Source: Pseudomonadales bacterium
GTDB lineage: Bacteria > Pseudomonadota > Gammaproteobacteria > Pseudomonadales > Azotimanducaceae
Direction of reading: 5' to 3'
DNA length: 64,000 nucleotides
NCBI GenBank assembly: GCA_041395945.1
Contig: JAWKZN010000001.1
Location: 2,108,001 to 2,172,000 of the forward strand
Shown here: piece after piece, positions 8,509-17,256 of the stretch
Layout: the number at the start of each line of letters is the position of its first letter
Position numbering within the stretch: the stretch's first letter is position 1
Program-made: the position numbers and the translations under genes
Notes under the pieces: generated by a model
Databases searched by the model: none
Seen by the model: only the letters and a program-made list of their open reading frames with translations
Told to the model about the DNA's origin: nothing

Positions 8509-10683
8509 ATGGAAATCGTGATCAGAACACAGATTTTGCGGCGGATCGGCCTTCTCCCAGCCTGCCTGGCACTGGCGGTAACTGCCGGCTGTGGTCTGGA
8601 TCCCGAACCGGCACAGCTGGCGGACAGCGCCCGGGTCCCCCGGACAGCCCAGGCTGCAGACGTCCCCGACGCAACCGGCATCATCGAGGGTCAGGTGTCC
8701 GGACCTGGCGGACCCGAGGCCGGTGTCTGGGTCATCGCTGAAACCGACGACTTCGATACCCGCTTTATCCGCATCGTGGTCACCGCGGACGATGGACGCT
8801 TCCTGATTCCGGCTCTGCCTGAGGCCGGCTACCGGCTGTGGGTGCGGGGTTATGGATTAACCGACTCCACGCCTGTCGACACCCGGGTCGGTCAGACCCA
8901 TCAGTTGACCGTGACCGCTGCGACCAGCCCGGCACAGGCCGCACGCGTTTACCCGGCCGCGTACTGGTACGCGATGATGAGCCTGCCCGGTCACGCGGAA
9001 GTCGCCGATCTCCCGGGCGGGCTCGAGTACTACCTGACCTGGATGAAAAATATGGGTTGTGTGGGCTGCCATCAGATGGGCAATGCGGCGACCCGCACCC
9101 TGCCACCCGCCTTCGCCGACATGTCCGACAGCGAAGCCGCCTGGACCCGGAGAATTTCAGCGGGCCAGGCTGGCAATAACATGCTCCGGCTGGCGGCGGG
9201 CACCCTCAACGGACTGCCCATCCGCTATCTGGCGGACTGGACAGACCGCATCGCAGCCGGTGAGGTCCCCGCCGAGGCGCCGCCTCGACCCCGCGGTCTC
9301 GAGCGCAATCTGGTCGTCACCGTGCGGGACTGGTCCGAGCCGAGCCACTACATGCACGATCTCTCCGGAACCGATCGTCGTCAGCCGACCGTCAATGGCT
9401 ATGGACGTCTCTATGGCGCGCCGGAGCTCAGCACCGACGCCATGCCCATCCTCGATCCGGTTGCCAACCGCGCCACCAGTTTTCACCTGCCGGTGAGGGA
9501 TCCGGATACACCCACCACCCGGGACGATCCGGTAGTCGGCCACTCCGCGTACTGGGGTGCGGAACCCATCTGGGACAGCCGGGCCAATGTGCACAATCCC
9601 ATGCTCGACCAGGATGGCCGCGTGTGGCTCACCGCCCGTATCCGCGGAGCGCAGGCGCCGGACTTCTGTCGGGCGGGATCGGATCATCCCGCCGCCCGTC
9701 ACTTCCCGACCGAGCGTAACGGTCGTCAGCTCGCCGTCTATGATCCGTCCAACGGCGACTATCAGTTCATCGATACCTGTTTCGGCACCCATCACCTGCA
9801 GTTCGCCGAGGATGAGAACAACACCCTCTGGACCAGCGGTGATCGCAGTGTGGTGGGCTGGCTCGACACCCGGAAATTCCTCGCCACCGGTGACGCCGCC
9901 GCTGCCCAGACCTGGGCACCCGTGGTGCTCGATACCAACGGCAACGGGCGGGTCGATGCCTGGACCGAACCGGGTGAGCCCATGGACCCGACCCGGGACA
10001 TGCGCGTGGACAAGGGCTTCTATGCGGTGATGCCAAACCCGGTCGATGGCTCGGTCTGGGGCTCCAACGCTTTCGGCTACCCCGGTTCGATCGTGCGCAT
10101 GGTGCCCGGCGATGACCCGCCTCGCACTACACTTTCTGAGCTCTATGAGGTGCCATTACCTGGCTTCGGAGTCCGTGGCGCCGACATCGATCGCAATGGC
10201 GTCGTGTGGGTATCGCTGGGCAGCGGACATCTTGGCGCCTTCGATCGCACCGCCTGCAAAGGACCGCTCAACGGTCCAACCGCAACCGGCGCCCATTGTC
10301 CGGAAGGCTGGCGCTTCTACAATCTGCCCGGACCCGGCTTCAAAGACCTCCCCGAGTACAGCGTGGAGTCCAGTTATTACACCTGGGTTGACCAGCACAA
10401 CACCCTTGGCCTCGGCGCCGACGTACCGATCGCGACAGGGAATCTGATCGATGGCGTGCACGCGCTTGTGAAGGGCGAGTTTGTCACCCTGCGCGTGCCC
10501 TACCCGCTGGGTTTCTATGCCAAAGGCTTCGAAGGACGGATCGATGATCCGGATGCCGGCTGGAAGGGCCGAGGACTCTGGGTACCGAGCGGTGATCGCA
10601 CTCCCTGGTTGAAGGAAGGCGGTAAAGGTTCGCGACCGCTGGTGGTGCACATGCAGATGCGGCCGGATCCGCTGGCTCGCTGA
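8509..10683 (+). CDS. Lipoprotein with carboxypeptidase-regulatory-like, haem c and beta-propeller-like regions
   Basis: A 724-residue envelope protein. Residues 1-28 form a lipoprotein signal ending in Cys28 (AVTAGC). Residues about 45-130 resemble a carboxypeptidase regulatory-like (CarboxypepD_reg) beta domain (GIIEGQVSGPGGPEAGVWV). A c-type haem motif CVGCH is at 184-188. The remaining ~500 residues contain repeated WGSN/VWVSLGSGHLG segments typical of streptogramin-lyase/NHL-type propellers. Related proteins are annotated only by domain; a role in periplasmic oxidation or sensing is inference. ATG 8509 is chosen because it directly precedes the signal; GTG 8518 is possible. It ends 9 bp before the convergent acr3 gene. 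Confidence 0.8.
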   Translation: MEIVIRTQILRRIGLLPACLALAVTAGCGLDPEPAQLADSARVPRTAQAADVPDATGIIEGQVSGPGGPEAGVWVIAETDDFDTRFIRIVVTADDGRFLIPALPEAGYRLWVRGYGLTDSTPVDTRVGQTHQLTVTAATSPAQAARVYPAAYWYAMMSLPGHAEVADLPGGLEYYLTWMKNMGCVGCHQMGNAATRTLPPAFADMSDSEAAWTRRISAGQAGNNMLRLAAGTLNGLPIRYLADWTDRIAAGEVPAEAPPRPRGLERNLVVTVRDWSEPSHYMHDLSGTDRRQPTVNGYGRLYGAPELSTDAMPILDPVANRATSFHLPVRDPDTPTTRDDPVVGHSAYWGAEPIWDSRANVHNPMLDQDGRVWLTARIRGAQAPDFCRAGSDHPAARHFPTERNGRQLAVYDPSNGDYQFIDTCFGTHHLQFAEDENNTLWTSGDRSVVGWLDTRKFLATGDAAAAQTWAPVVLDTNGNGRVDAWTEPGEPMDPTRDMRVDKGFYAVMPNPVDGSVWGSNAFGYPGSIVRMVPGDDPPRTTLSELYEVPLPGFGVRGADIDRNGVVWVSLGSGHLGAFDRTACKGPLNGPTATGAHCPEGWRFYNLPGPGFKDLPEYSVESSYYTWVDQHNTLGLGADVPIATGNLIDGVHALVKGEFVTLRVPYPLGFYAKGFEGRIDDPDAGWKGRGLWVPSGDRTPWLKEGGKGSRPLVVHMQMRPDPLAR

Positions 10684-10692
10684 TCGACAGAT

Positions 10693-11721
10693 TCAGGTCG
10701 GGTTGTCATCAAACCAGTAGCCGGTCCGGTTCACGACCGCAACCAGGGAGAGCATCACCGGAACCTCGACCAGCACGCCCACGACAGTAGCCAGTGCGGC
10801 ACCCGAATTCAGTCCGAAAAGCGATATCGCAACGGCGACGGCCAGCTCAAAGAAATTGGAAGTGCCGATCAGGCAGGCGGGTGCCGCGATGTTGTGCGGC
10901 AGCCTCATCGCCCGTGCCGCGCCATAAGCGATGGCAAAGATACCGTAGGTCTGGAGCAGCAGCGGAATCGCGATGAGCAGGATCGTCTGCGGCTGAGAGA
11001 TGATCTTCCCGGCCTGAAATCCAAACAGCAGCACCACGGTCGCGAGCAGACCCACGATCGACCAGGGTTTCAGCCGCTGTACCAGCACCTCGACCCGACC
11101 CGATTCGTGGTCGGTTTCCAGACGGTTGCGGGTAAAGGCCCCGGCGAGCAGGGGGAGGACCACGTAGAGAACCACCGAGAGCAGCAGCGTCTCCCAGGGG
11201 ACGGCGATATCGCTCACGCCTAAGAGCAGTGCCGCGAGGGGTGCGAACGCAAACACCATGATGATGTCGTTGACGGATACCTGGACGAGTGTGTAGTTCG
11301 GGTCACCCCTGGTGAGCTGGCTCCAGACGAAAACCATCGCGGTGCAGGGCGCCACGCCCAGCAGGATCATCCCGGCGATATACTCTGTCGCCGACTGGGG
11401 ATCGACCCACTCCGCGAAGATCACCTTGAAAAACAGCCAGCCCAGCGCCGCCATGGTGAAGGGTTTGATCAGCCAGTTGACGACCAGAGTGAGCACCAGG
11501 CCTTTCGGTTTTTTCCCCACGTCCCGAATCGCGGAGAAGTCGATCTGCACCATCATCGGATAGATCATGATCCAGATCAGCACTGCCACCGGGAGGTTGA
11601 CGTGTGCGTATTCCAGCCCTGCGATGACCTGAAATGCACCCGGCATCAGATTGCCGAGCAGTACTCCGCAGGCAATGCACAGACCGACCCATACCGACAG
11701 ATAACGCTCAAAAAGACCCAC
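10693..11721 (-). CDS. acr3: Arsenite efflux transporter, ACR3 family
   Basis: A 342-residue membrane protein with about ten hydrophobic segments and the ACR3 signatures LVVNWLIKPFTMAALGWLF and GVAPCTAMVFVWS, the latter with the conserved thiol cysteine that binds As(III). It also keeps VSVNDIIMVFAFAPL. It exports arsenite through the inner membrane using the proton motive force. No arsR lies nearby; an ArsC-like gene is 38 kb away at 49802-50167. It appears to be a single-gene unit, since the gene upstream (rightward) is a MATE exporter whose stop lies 106 bp away. Confidence 0.92.
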   Translation of the reverse strand: MGLFERYLSVWVGLCIACGVLLGNLMPGAFQVIAGLEYAHVNLPVAVLIWIMIYPMMVQIDFSAIRDVGKKPKGLVLTLVVNWLIKPFTMAALGWLFFKVIFAEWVDPQSATEYIAGMILLGVAPCTAMVFVWSQLTRGDPNYTLVQVSVNDIIMVFAFAPLAALLLGVSDIAVPWETLLLSVVLYVVLPLLAGAFTRNRLETDHESGRVEVLVQRLKPWSIVGLLATVVLLFGFQAGKIISQPQTILLIAIPLLLQTYGIFAIAYGAARAMRLPHNIAAPACLIGTSNFFELAVAVAISLFGLNSGAALATVVGVLVEVPVMLSLVAVVNRTGYWFDDNPT

Positions 11722-11827
11722 GCTCAGGCTTCTCCGATCAGGACCCGGCGCAGACTATCAGCCTGGCCGCCGGGAGCAATGAAAGATTTCCCGGTGCCAG
11801 CTGCCGCCTCAGCCCTCGGCATTCGCG

Positions 11828-13141
11828 TCAGGTAGAGGAAGCGTGCGGACGCATCGCTGTGATCACAAAGCGGTTCCATCGCCATGCGAGTACTCCGAAC
11901 AGAACATTGACCACGGCGGTGGCGGCAAATACACCCACCGCCCCGTAGTAGCGGGCTGCCAGGAGAGCCAGCGGGATATAAACCAGCAGCAGTCGGAACA
12001 GCGACAGCAGCAGCGGCGGCAGCGGTTTACTCAAGGCGTTGAATGACGCATTGGCGACGTTGAGCATTCCGAAGAAACCGATGCTGATCGGCACAACATA
12101 GAGGTAGGCGAGCGCCGTGCTGAGGATCTCCGGATCCTCACTGATCAGTCCCACGAAGAAACTGCCCCCCAGCCACATGATTGTGGCCGCAATCACCCCC
12201 CAGATCAGACAGTATCGATACCCCAGGCGCAGCGCTTCATCGACCCGGTCGTAGAGGCCGGCACCCCAGTTCTGGCCGACCAGCGGCGCCGCACTCGCCG
12301 AGATACCGATGACCACCATGGTCACCACCGCATCGATACGGGAGGCAACCCCGAACCCGGCAACGACCGAAGCACCGAGGCCGGCGAGGATCCGGGTGGT
12401 GATCGCCGCCGACAGTGGCTGAATCAGATTGGTCGCGCTGGCCGGAATCCCCACATGGAGGATGTCGCGCGTTGACTGCAGCAGACCGGTTAACTGCCAG
12501 CGCAACATCCGTTCCTTAAGCAGAAACCACCAGAGGGTCATCAGCAGCGAACCACTGCGGGCGATGACGAAGGCCCAGGCCGCCCCTTCAATTCCCAGTG
12601 CTGGGATCCCCCACCAGCCGAAAATCAGCGGTGGTGCCACCAGCACCTGGAGCAGGGAACCCGCCGTCATCACATAGCCCGGGAACGCCGGATCCCCGAT
12701 GGAGCGCATCAGTCCCGCCCCGACCATGGACAGGCCGAAGCCCGGAAATCCAATCACCCAGATCACCATGTAGGCCACGGCAAGTTCCAGGATGTGGCCC
12801 CGGGCACCGAGCAGTGCGAACAGATTGCCGCCCTGCCACATCAGCAGGGTGGAGCAGAACAGGGTGAAGGCCAGGGTCAGCAGCAGTCCGTGAGAAGTGA
12901 GCCGCGCTGCGCGATCCCGGTCCCCGCTGCCCATCACCCGTGCCAGCACCGCGCCGGTTCCGATACCGATGCCCCGGGTCATCGCATTGAAGGCCATGAC
13001 CAGGGGAAAGGTGAAGGCAACGGCGGCCAGCTCATCCCCACCCACCATGCCCAGATAAAAAGCCTCCACCAGCTGGGCCAGCGTCATGGCGAGAAAGCCC
13101 ATCACCATGAATCCCGACAGACGCAGTACGTGGGCGGACAT
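11828..13141 (-). CDS. MATE family efflux transporter
   Basis: The 437-residue protein has the 12-helix pattern of multidrug and toxic compound extrusion transporters (LVEAFYLGMVGGDELAAVAFTFP in helix 1/2, VGAGLMRSIGDP, SASAAPLVGQNWGAG in the second half). These export cationic drugs or metabolites by Na+ or H+ antiport. The ATG at 13141 follows GAAGGG, and an upstream extension to 13294 would overlap the divergent crotonase start. Substrate is unknown. Confidence 0.9.
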   Translation of the reverse strand: MSAHVLRLSGFMVMGFLAMTLAQLVEAFYLGMVGGDELAAVAFTFPLVMAFNAMTRGIGIGTGAVLARVMGSGDRDRAARLTSHGLLLTLAFTLFCSTLLMWQGGNLFALLGARGHILELAVAYMVIWVIGFPGFGLSMVGAGLMRSIGDPAFPGYVMTAGSLLQVLVAPPLIFGWWGIPALGIEGAAWAFVIARSGSLLMTLWWFLLKERMLRWQLTGLLQSTRDILHVGIPASATNLIQPLSAAITTRILAGLGASVVAGFGVASRIDAVVTMVVIGISASAAPLVGQNWGAGLYDRVDEALRLGYRYCLIWGVIAATIMWLGGSFFVGLISEDPEILSTALAYLYVVPISIGFFGMLNVANASFNALSKPLPPLLLSLFRLLLVYIPLALLAARYYGAVGVFAATAVVNVLFGVLAWRWNRFVITAMRPHASST

Positions 13142-13292
13142 CGACCCTTCAGTGAATCCGGGGCCGGCTTTGGGGGCAGGTCGAGCCACTGCAGGTCTCG
13201 TGGGAGGATACGGCAGTGTAATCTCGTCGCTCAGATTGAGATACAAATCGCACCGGGCGTTGCACCAGATCGACACGACAGGAGCCGGCACC

Positions 13293-14174
13293 ATGACCGA
13301 TTCGAAATCCCACGACAGCCAACCCGAGACCCTCTACGAAGAACGGGACGGCATCGCCATCATCGCCATCAATCGTCCGCACAAGAAAAACACCCTCACC
13401 AATTCGGTGATCCAGGGCATCGCCGATGGCATCGATCGGGCCAGCCGGTCACCCGAGGTAGCCGCCATCGTGTTGCGCGGGGTCGGGGACACGCTCACTG
13501 CGGGCTACGATCTCACCGCCAATCGGCGCGACTGGGATACGCCCTATGGCGCACCGCCCATCGATCATCGACCCGGCGCCTGGGACCCGGTGCGCGACGC
13601 ACAGTTCATGGGCAACAACGTGCGCCGCTTCATGAGTATCTGGGAGTGTCCGAAGCCCGTGCTTGGTGAAATCAGAGGCTGGGCGATCGGCGGTGCAACA
13701 GATCTGATTCTGTGCTGCGATCTCCTGTACATGGCGAGCGACGCCCACATAGGGTATGCGCCCAGCAGAGTCTATGGCACACCCACCACCATGTTGTGGG
13801 TCTACCGGCTGGGTCTCGAACACGCGAAACAGTTTCTGCTCACCGGTCGCGCCATCAATGCCGAGACCGCCTATCGGATCGGCCTGGTCTCGCAGGTGGC
13901 TGAACCGCAGGACCTGGCGGAACTGATTGAAAACGAAGCCCGCCTGTTCCGTAACATCCCCGCGAACCAGCTCGCGCTGAACAAACTGCTCATCAATCAG
14001 GCCTTCGAGAATATGGGATTGCGCACCACCCAGCTGCTGGGCACCTTCTTCGACGGCATGACACGCCATACCGAAGAGGCCTACCGCTGGGCCGAGTCCT
14101 TCAAGGAAAAAGGCTTCCGGGAGGTGATCAGGGAGCGGGATGCGCCCTGGCAGGATTATGGGGAGAAGCCTTGA
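13293..14174 (+). CDS. Enoyl-CoA hydratase/isomerase (crotonase) family protein
   Basis: A 293-residue crotonase-fold protein starting at ATG 13293 behind GGAG. It has the N-terminal AIIAINRPHKKNTLT, oxyanion-hole segment VLRGVGDTLTAGYDL, and GEIRGWAIGGATDLILCCDL. The insertion around residues 75-105 (NRRDWDTPYGAPPIDH) is longer than in FadB-type hydratases, and the usual catalytic glutamate pair is not obvious. The exact reaction (hydration, isomerisation or ring opening of a CoA ester) is therefore uncertain. It is divergent from the MATE gene and followed by a repeat-rich gap. Confidence 0.87.
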   Translation: MTDSKSHDSQPETLYEERDGIAIIAINRPHKKNTLTNSVIQGIADGIDRASRSPEVAAIVLRGVGDTLTAGYDLTANRRDWDTPYGAPPIDHRPGAWDPVRDAQFMGNNVRRFMSIWECPKPVLGEIRGWAIGGATDLILCCDLLYMASDAHIGYAPSRVYGTPTTMLWVYRLGLEHAKQFLLTGRAINAETAYRIGLVSQVAEPQDLAELIENEARLFRNIPANQLALNKLLINQAFENMGLRTTQLLGTFFDGMTRHTEEAYRWAESFKEKGFREVIRERDAPWQDYGEKP

Positions 14175-14259
14175 CTGCTTGTCTGAGAGATCCTGATCGG
14201 GACTGGAGATCCAACTGCTGAGAGGGAGGAGTTGGGAAGAGTGGTGATCCAGTTGCGGT

Positions 14260-14385
14260 GGTGGGCGGGGGTATGGCGGACCTCGCTCCGGCGCTCCGCG
14301 CTGCCCGCCTCAGCCGACCAGCCCCGAGGCGGGTCTGTTCGGCATCGTTGGCGTCGCTACACGGTCCGCCATACCCCCGCCCACC
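14260..14385. repeat. Long palindromic repeat, copy A
   Basis: Perfect 23-nt inverted arms (14260-14282 and 14363-14385; arm starts GGTGGGCGGGGGTATGG and ends CGGACC) enclose an 80-nt core. Read on the minus strand, the core begins GTGTAGCGACGCC and ends GGAGCGCCGGAGCGA, matching the core ends of copies B, C and D. It lies 85 bp after the crotonase stop. It could act as a transcription-end structure, but shared core sequence marks it as a member of a dispersed family. Confidence 0.8.
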
Positions 14386-14594
14386 CCCGCATCCGTAGCG
14401 CTCTTCCAAGTCCGCATTCGAATGTGTATTTTTTACTTCTATCGGTCTGCTGCCAGTCGGTAATCGGTGAGCTAGAAACACTCAGCATCCGCGCGCTCAT
14501 GCGATGGAAGACACCGGTAGAAAGGTATGACTTCAGGCTGGGTCGGGAGAGATACCGAAGGAGGATTGACCTCGAGCACCGGCAGGCTGTGGCG

Positions 14595-14849
14595 GCAGGA
14601 GGGTGGCAGGGGTGTACTGATACCGTGGAGCGCAGCACTGCGGCAGCGGATTGACTCGTGTTCCTCACGAGGTTAGCGGCCTGTTGAAAAAGTCTCGAAA
14701 GCTCAGAGGTTCTGGCGCGCGGGCTGGCAAGACGCACCTCGAAGGCAATGTTGGTTACCTTGCCAAGAGGTGCAACGTAGTCAGCGCGCGCGCCAGAGCC
14801 TCCCGGAGGGGCTGCGCGAGGTCTCAGTACACCCCTGCCACCATCCTGC
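14595..14849. repeat. Long palindromic repeat, copy B (enlarged)
   Basis: Thirty-nt arms at 14595-14624 and 14820-14849 pair with two mismatches (arm includes GGTGGCAGGGGTGTACTGA). The core starts GTGGAGCGCAGC and contains GATTGACTCGTGTTCCTCAC, also found almost unchanged in copy C; it ends GGAGGGGCTGCGCGA. Compared with copies A, C and D the core carries about 110 extra bases that form their own hairpin (14706-14802). No coding potential is evident. Confidence 0.75.
14706..14802. repeat. Nested hairpin inside palindromic repeat copy B
   Basis: GAGGTTCTGGCGCGCG (14706-14721) pairs with CGCGCGCCAGAGCCTC (14787-14802) with one mismatch. Within it CGCACCTC (14733-14740) pairs with GAGGTGC (14767-14773), and GGCAA pairs with TTGCC. 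The segment just before, CCTGTTGAAAAAGTC, resembles ends of some insertion sequences, but no mirror-image end is present on the other side. It could be an inserted secondary element. Confidence 0.6.
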
Positions 14850-14898
14850 TTGCGACAATCCAACCGCTTGCACGAGTCCGGATCCGTGAATCGGTGAC

Positions 14899-14940
14899 GG
14901 TTGACGGTTGACGGTTGACGGTTGACGGTTGACGGTTGAC
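14899..14940. repeat. Heptamer tandem repeat, 6 x GGTTGAC
   Basis: Six exact copies of GGTTGAC, flanked by degenerate copies (GGTGAC before, GGTTAGA after). The array ends 2 bp before the stop codon of the leftward oxygenase gene, and the stop itself (TTA on the plus strand, 14943-14945) lies in the degenerate last copy. A microsatellite-like array prone to slippage. Confidence 0.9.
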
Positions 14941-14942
14941 GG

Positions 14943-16115
14943 TTAGAGCATCCCACGGTCTTCGTCTGCACCAAGCAGCAGACTGCCGACACTGGCCAGG
15001 GTTTTCTCCTGCGCCACCACATGCTGACAGGCGGTGATCATATCCCGCAGCGGCCGATCAAAGGGATTGTCGGCATACACGGACGCCCCGCCGATGGTGT
15101 CGTAAATGAGCTGTACCACGGCGCGACCGGTCTGGAAGGCATGCTGGCGCGCCAGGAAGGTGTCCGCACGCTCCTTCACAGTGAGCGGCCGGTTCTGTTC
15201 GAGGCACTGCCACTGAGTTTCCAGTGACCCGTACACATAGGCACGGGCTGCACCCAGTTGCGCCTCGGCCCGGGCCACTGCCTGCTGTACTTCCCGCAGC
15301 TCACGGTAGGGCTGACGGGTGACGCGATCCGTTTTTCCTTCGAGCAGGGAGACCGCACGATCAATGGCATTCCGGGCCACGCCCAGCGGTACACCGCTCA
15401 TCTTGCGCAGCAGCGTATCCGGTCTGCGCCAGAGCGGACCTTCCCGGTGCGCGGGCTCGAAGAAACTGAAGCTGTGGGCATCGGGGATGAAGAGATCTTC
15501 GGCGACATAGTCGTGACTGCCGGTACCCCGCAGGCCGGTGGTGTACCAGGTATCCTCGATACGGTAACTGTCCCGGGGTGCCAGCATGATGCGCCACTCC
15601 GGTCGGCCCCGATCATTGTGCTTCGGCACATCGCCCTCATACACCGTGCAGCCCCCCGCCAGCATGTCGCAATGGTTGCAGCCGGAACCGAAGATCCAGC
15701 GGGCATTGACCCGGTAACCGCCCTCGACCCGGTCGGCACGGCCGGCTGGATACACCCAGCCGGACTGGGCCATGTCGAGGCGGGGATAAAGCGCGCGGGC
15801 CACGGCATCTTCGAGATAACCGGAGTAGATGCCGGAGTCGCACCAGATAAAGGCACACCAGCCAACGGATGCATCTGCCGCAGAGAGCATTTCAACGATT
15901 TCCACCTGCTCCGGCGATGTCATTTCCGGGCCACCCCAGATGCGGGGCATGTTCATGCGGAACACGCCGGCGCTGCGCAGGCGTTCGACGATGTCGCCAG
16001 GCAGCCGGCGCTCGCTGTCGAACTCTGCGGTCAGATCACGGTCGCGCAGATCGTCGCAGAGACTGATGACATTCCGGCGAATGTCGTCAGCAGAGAGAAA
16101 CCCATCCGTGATCAT
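14943..16115 (-). CDS. Acyl-CoA dehydrogenase-fold flavin-dependent monooxygenase-like protein
   Basis: A 390-residue protein of the acyl-CoA dehydrogenase superfamily, closest in pattern to the HsaA/HpaB-C2 oxygenase component type (LRSAGVFRMNMPRIWGGPEMTSPEQVEIVEMLSAADASVGWC, then TGLRGTGSHDYVAEDLFIPD). Such enzymes use FMNH2/FADH2 from a partner reductase to hydroxylate phenols or steroid rings; other members are true dehydrogenases. No reductase gene is adjacent. ATG 16115 follows a GGGGGGG tract at a suitable distance; a longer frame to 16442 overlaps the divergent hydrolase and lacks a ribosome site. Confidence 0.85.
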   Translation of the reverse strand: MITDGFLSADDIRRNVISLCDDLRDRDLTAEFDSERRLPGDIVERLRSAGVFRMNMPRIWGGPEMTSPEQVEIVEMLSAADASVGWCAFIWCDSGIYSGYLEDAVARALYPRLDMAQSGWVYPAGRADRVEGGYRVNARWIFGSGCNHCDMLAGGCTVYEGDVPKHNDRGRPEWRIMLAPRDSYRIEDTWYTTGLRGTGSHDYVAEDLFIPDAHSFSFFEPAHREGPLWRRPDTLLRKMSGVPLGVARNAIDRAVSLLEGKTDRVTRQPYRELREVQQAVARAEAQLGAARAYVYGSLETQWQCLEQNRPLTVKERADTFLARQHAFQTGRAVVQLIYDTIGGASVYADNPFDRPLRDMITACQHVVAQEKTLASVGSLLLGADEDRGML

Positions 16116-16299
16116 CGCCACCCCCCCTTTGTCCCCGAGTATCGTTCTTTCATTACGGACCCTGCAATATTTCCGGTGCATGGGTGCAAGGAGACGGAAA
16201 TCCCTGACTTCGTGGTGAGGGTAGACGCATCCACTCCAGATCGCGATCATCTCCCGGGCAGCAAACGCAGCGCCCTGCTTTATCAGTAGAGGATTACCG

Positions 16300-17256
16300 A
16301 TGATCGATACGAACACACCACTCAAGGATTCGCGCATCCGCACCGAAACTGTCGAAGCGAACGGACTGGCCTTCGAAGTGGACGTCTGCGGAGAAGGGGA
16401 GCGGCTTGCGTTGTGTCTGCACGGATTTCCGGAACACAGCATCTCCTGGCGCCATCAGCTGCCCATGCTCGCCGACCTCGGCTACCGGGCCTGGGCACCC
16501 AATCTCAGAGGCTATGGCAAGACTTCCCGGCCCGAAGGCATGGCCGCCTACAGCATCGAATGTCTGATGGCGGATGTGGCCGGACTGATTGACGCATCCG
16601 GCGCCCGCGAAACGGTGCTCATCGCGCATGACTGGGGGGCGGTGATCGCCTGGTATTTCGCCATGCGGAAACTGCGACCACTCGACAAGCTGATCATCTG
16701 CAATGTCCCCCATCCCGGTCCCGCACTGAAGACCTTCGACAACGGCTGGGAGCAGCTTAAGAAATCCTGGTACATCTTCTTCTTTCAGATTCCCGCGCTG
16801 CCTGAGTGGCTGCTCGGACGCAAAGGAGCCAGCGGAATCGGTGCAATGATCCGCCGCAGCAGCGCGAATCCGGAGCTGTTTCCCGATGCCCTGGTGCGGA
16901 TCTACAGCGACAACGCAGCACAACCCGGCGCACTGAAGGCGATGATCAACTACTACCGCGCGCTGGTGCGGGGTGGTGGCGCGAAGCGGCAGAGAGCACT
17001 TGGCTATCCGCAGATCGAGACACCGACCCTGATGGTCTGGGGTGAAGACGACATGGCGCTGACCAGAGAGACGACATACGGCACCGAAGAATTCGTGCGG
17101 GACCTCACCATCCGTTACCTGCCACGGATCTCACACTGGGTCCAGCAGGATGCCCCTGTCGAAGTCAATGCGATGATGTCCGCCTTTCTGCGCGGTGAGC
17201 CCGTTCCCGAAATGCACTGGGAGGCGCACCTTACGCTGCCGGAATCTGACTCGTGA
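16300..17256 (+). CDS. Alpha/beta hydrolase, epoxide-hydrolase-like
   Basis: A 318-residue alpha/beta hydrolase. HGFPEHSISWRHQLP carries the HG oxyanion region, and the nucleophile is Asp in AHDWGAVIAW, as in epoxide hydrolases and haloalkane dehalogenases. A lid region follows, then WGEDDMAL (acid) and the catalytic His in RISHWVQQDAP. RGYGKTSRP after strand 4 is typical of epoxide hydrolases. It should open epoxides or related bonds in the cytoplasm. ATG 16300 follows AGAGG. Its 3' end overlaps the convergent carotenoid oxygenase gene by 26 bp. Confidence 0.88.
   Translation: MIDTNTPLKDSRIRTETVEANGLAFEVDVCGEGERLALCLHGFPEHSISWRHQLPMLADLGYRAWAPNLRGYGKTSRPEGMAAYSIECLMADVAGLIDASGARETVLIAHDWGAVIAWYFAMRKLRPLDKLIICNVPHPGPALKTFDNGWEQLKKSWYIFFFQIPALPEWLLGRKGASGIGAMIRRSSANPELFPDALVRIYSDNAAQPGALKAMINYYRALVRGGGAKRQRALGYPQIETPTLMVWGEDDMALTRETTYGTEEFVRDLTIRYLPRISHWVQQDAPVEVNAMMSAFLRGEPVPEMHWEAHLTLPESDS

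Noticed and set aside
14690..14715. Insertion-sequence remnant (CTGTTGAAAAAGTC)
   Set aside because: No matching inverted end, target duplication or transposase fragment is visible.
14899..14940. CRISPR array
   Set aside because: The units are 7 bp and directly adjacent with no spacers; no cas genes are present.
14128..15022. Several overlapping frames in the 14.2-14.9 kb gap
   Set aside because: They arise from GC-rich palindromic repeats, lack ribosome sites and have no recognisable protein features.
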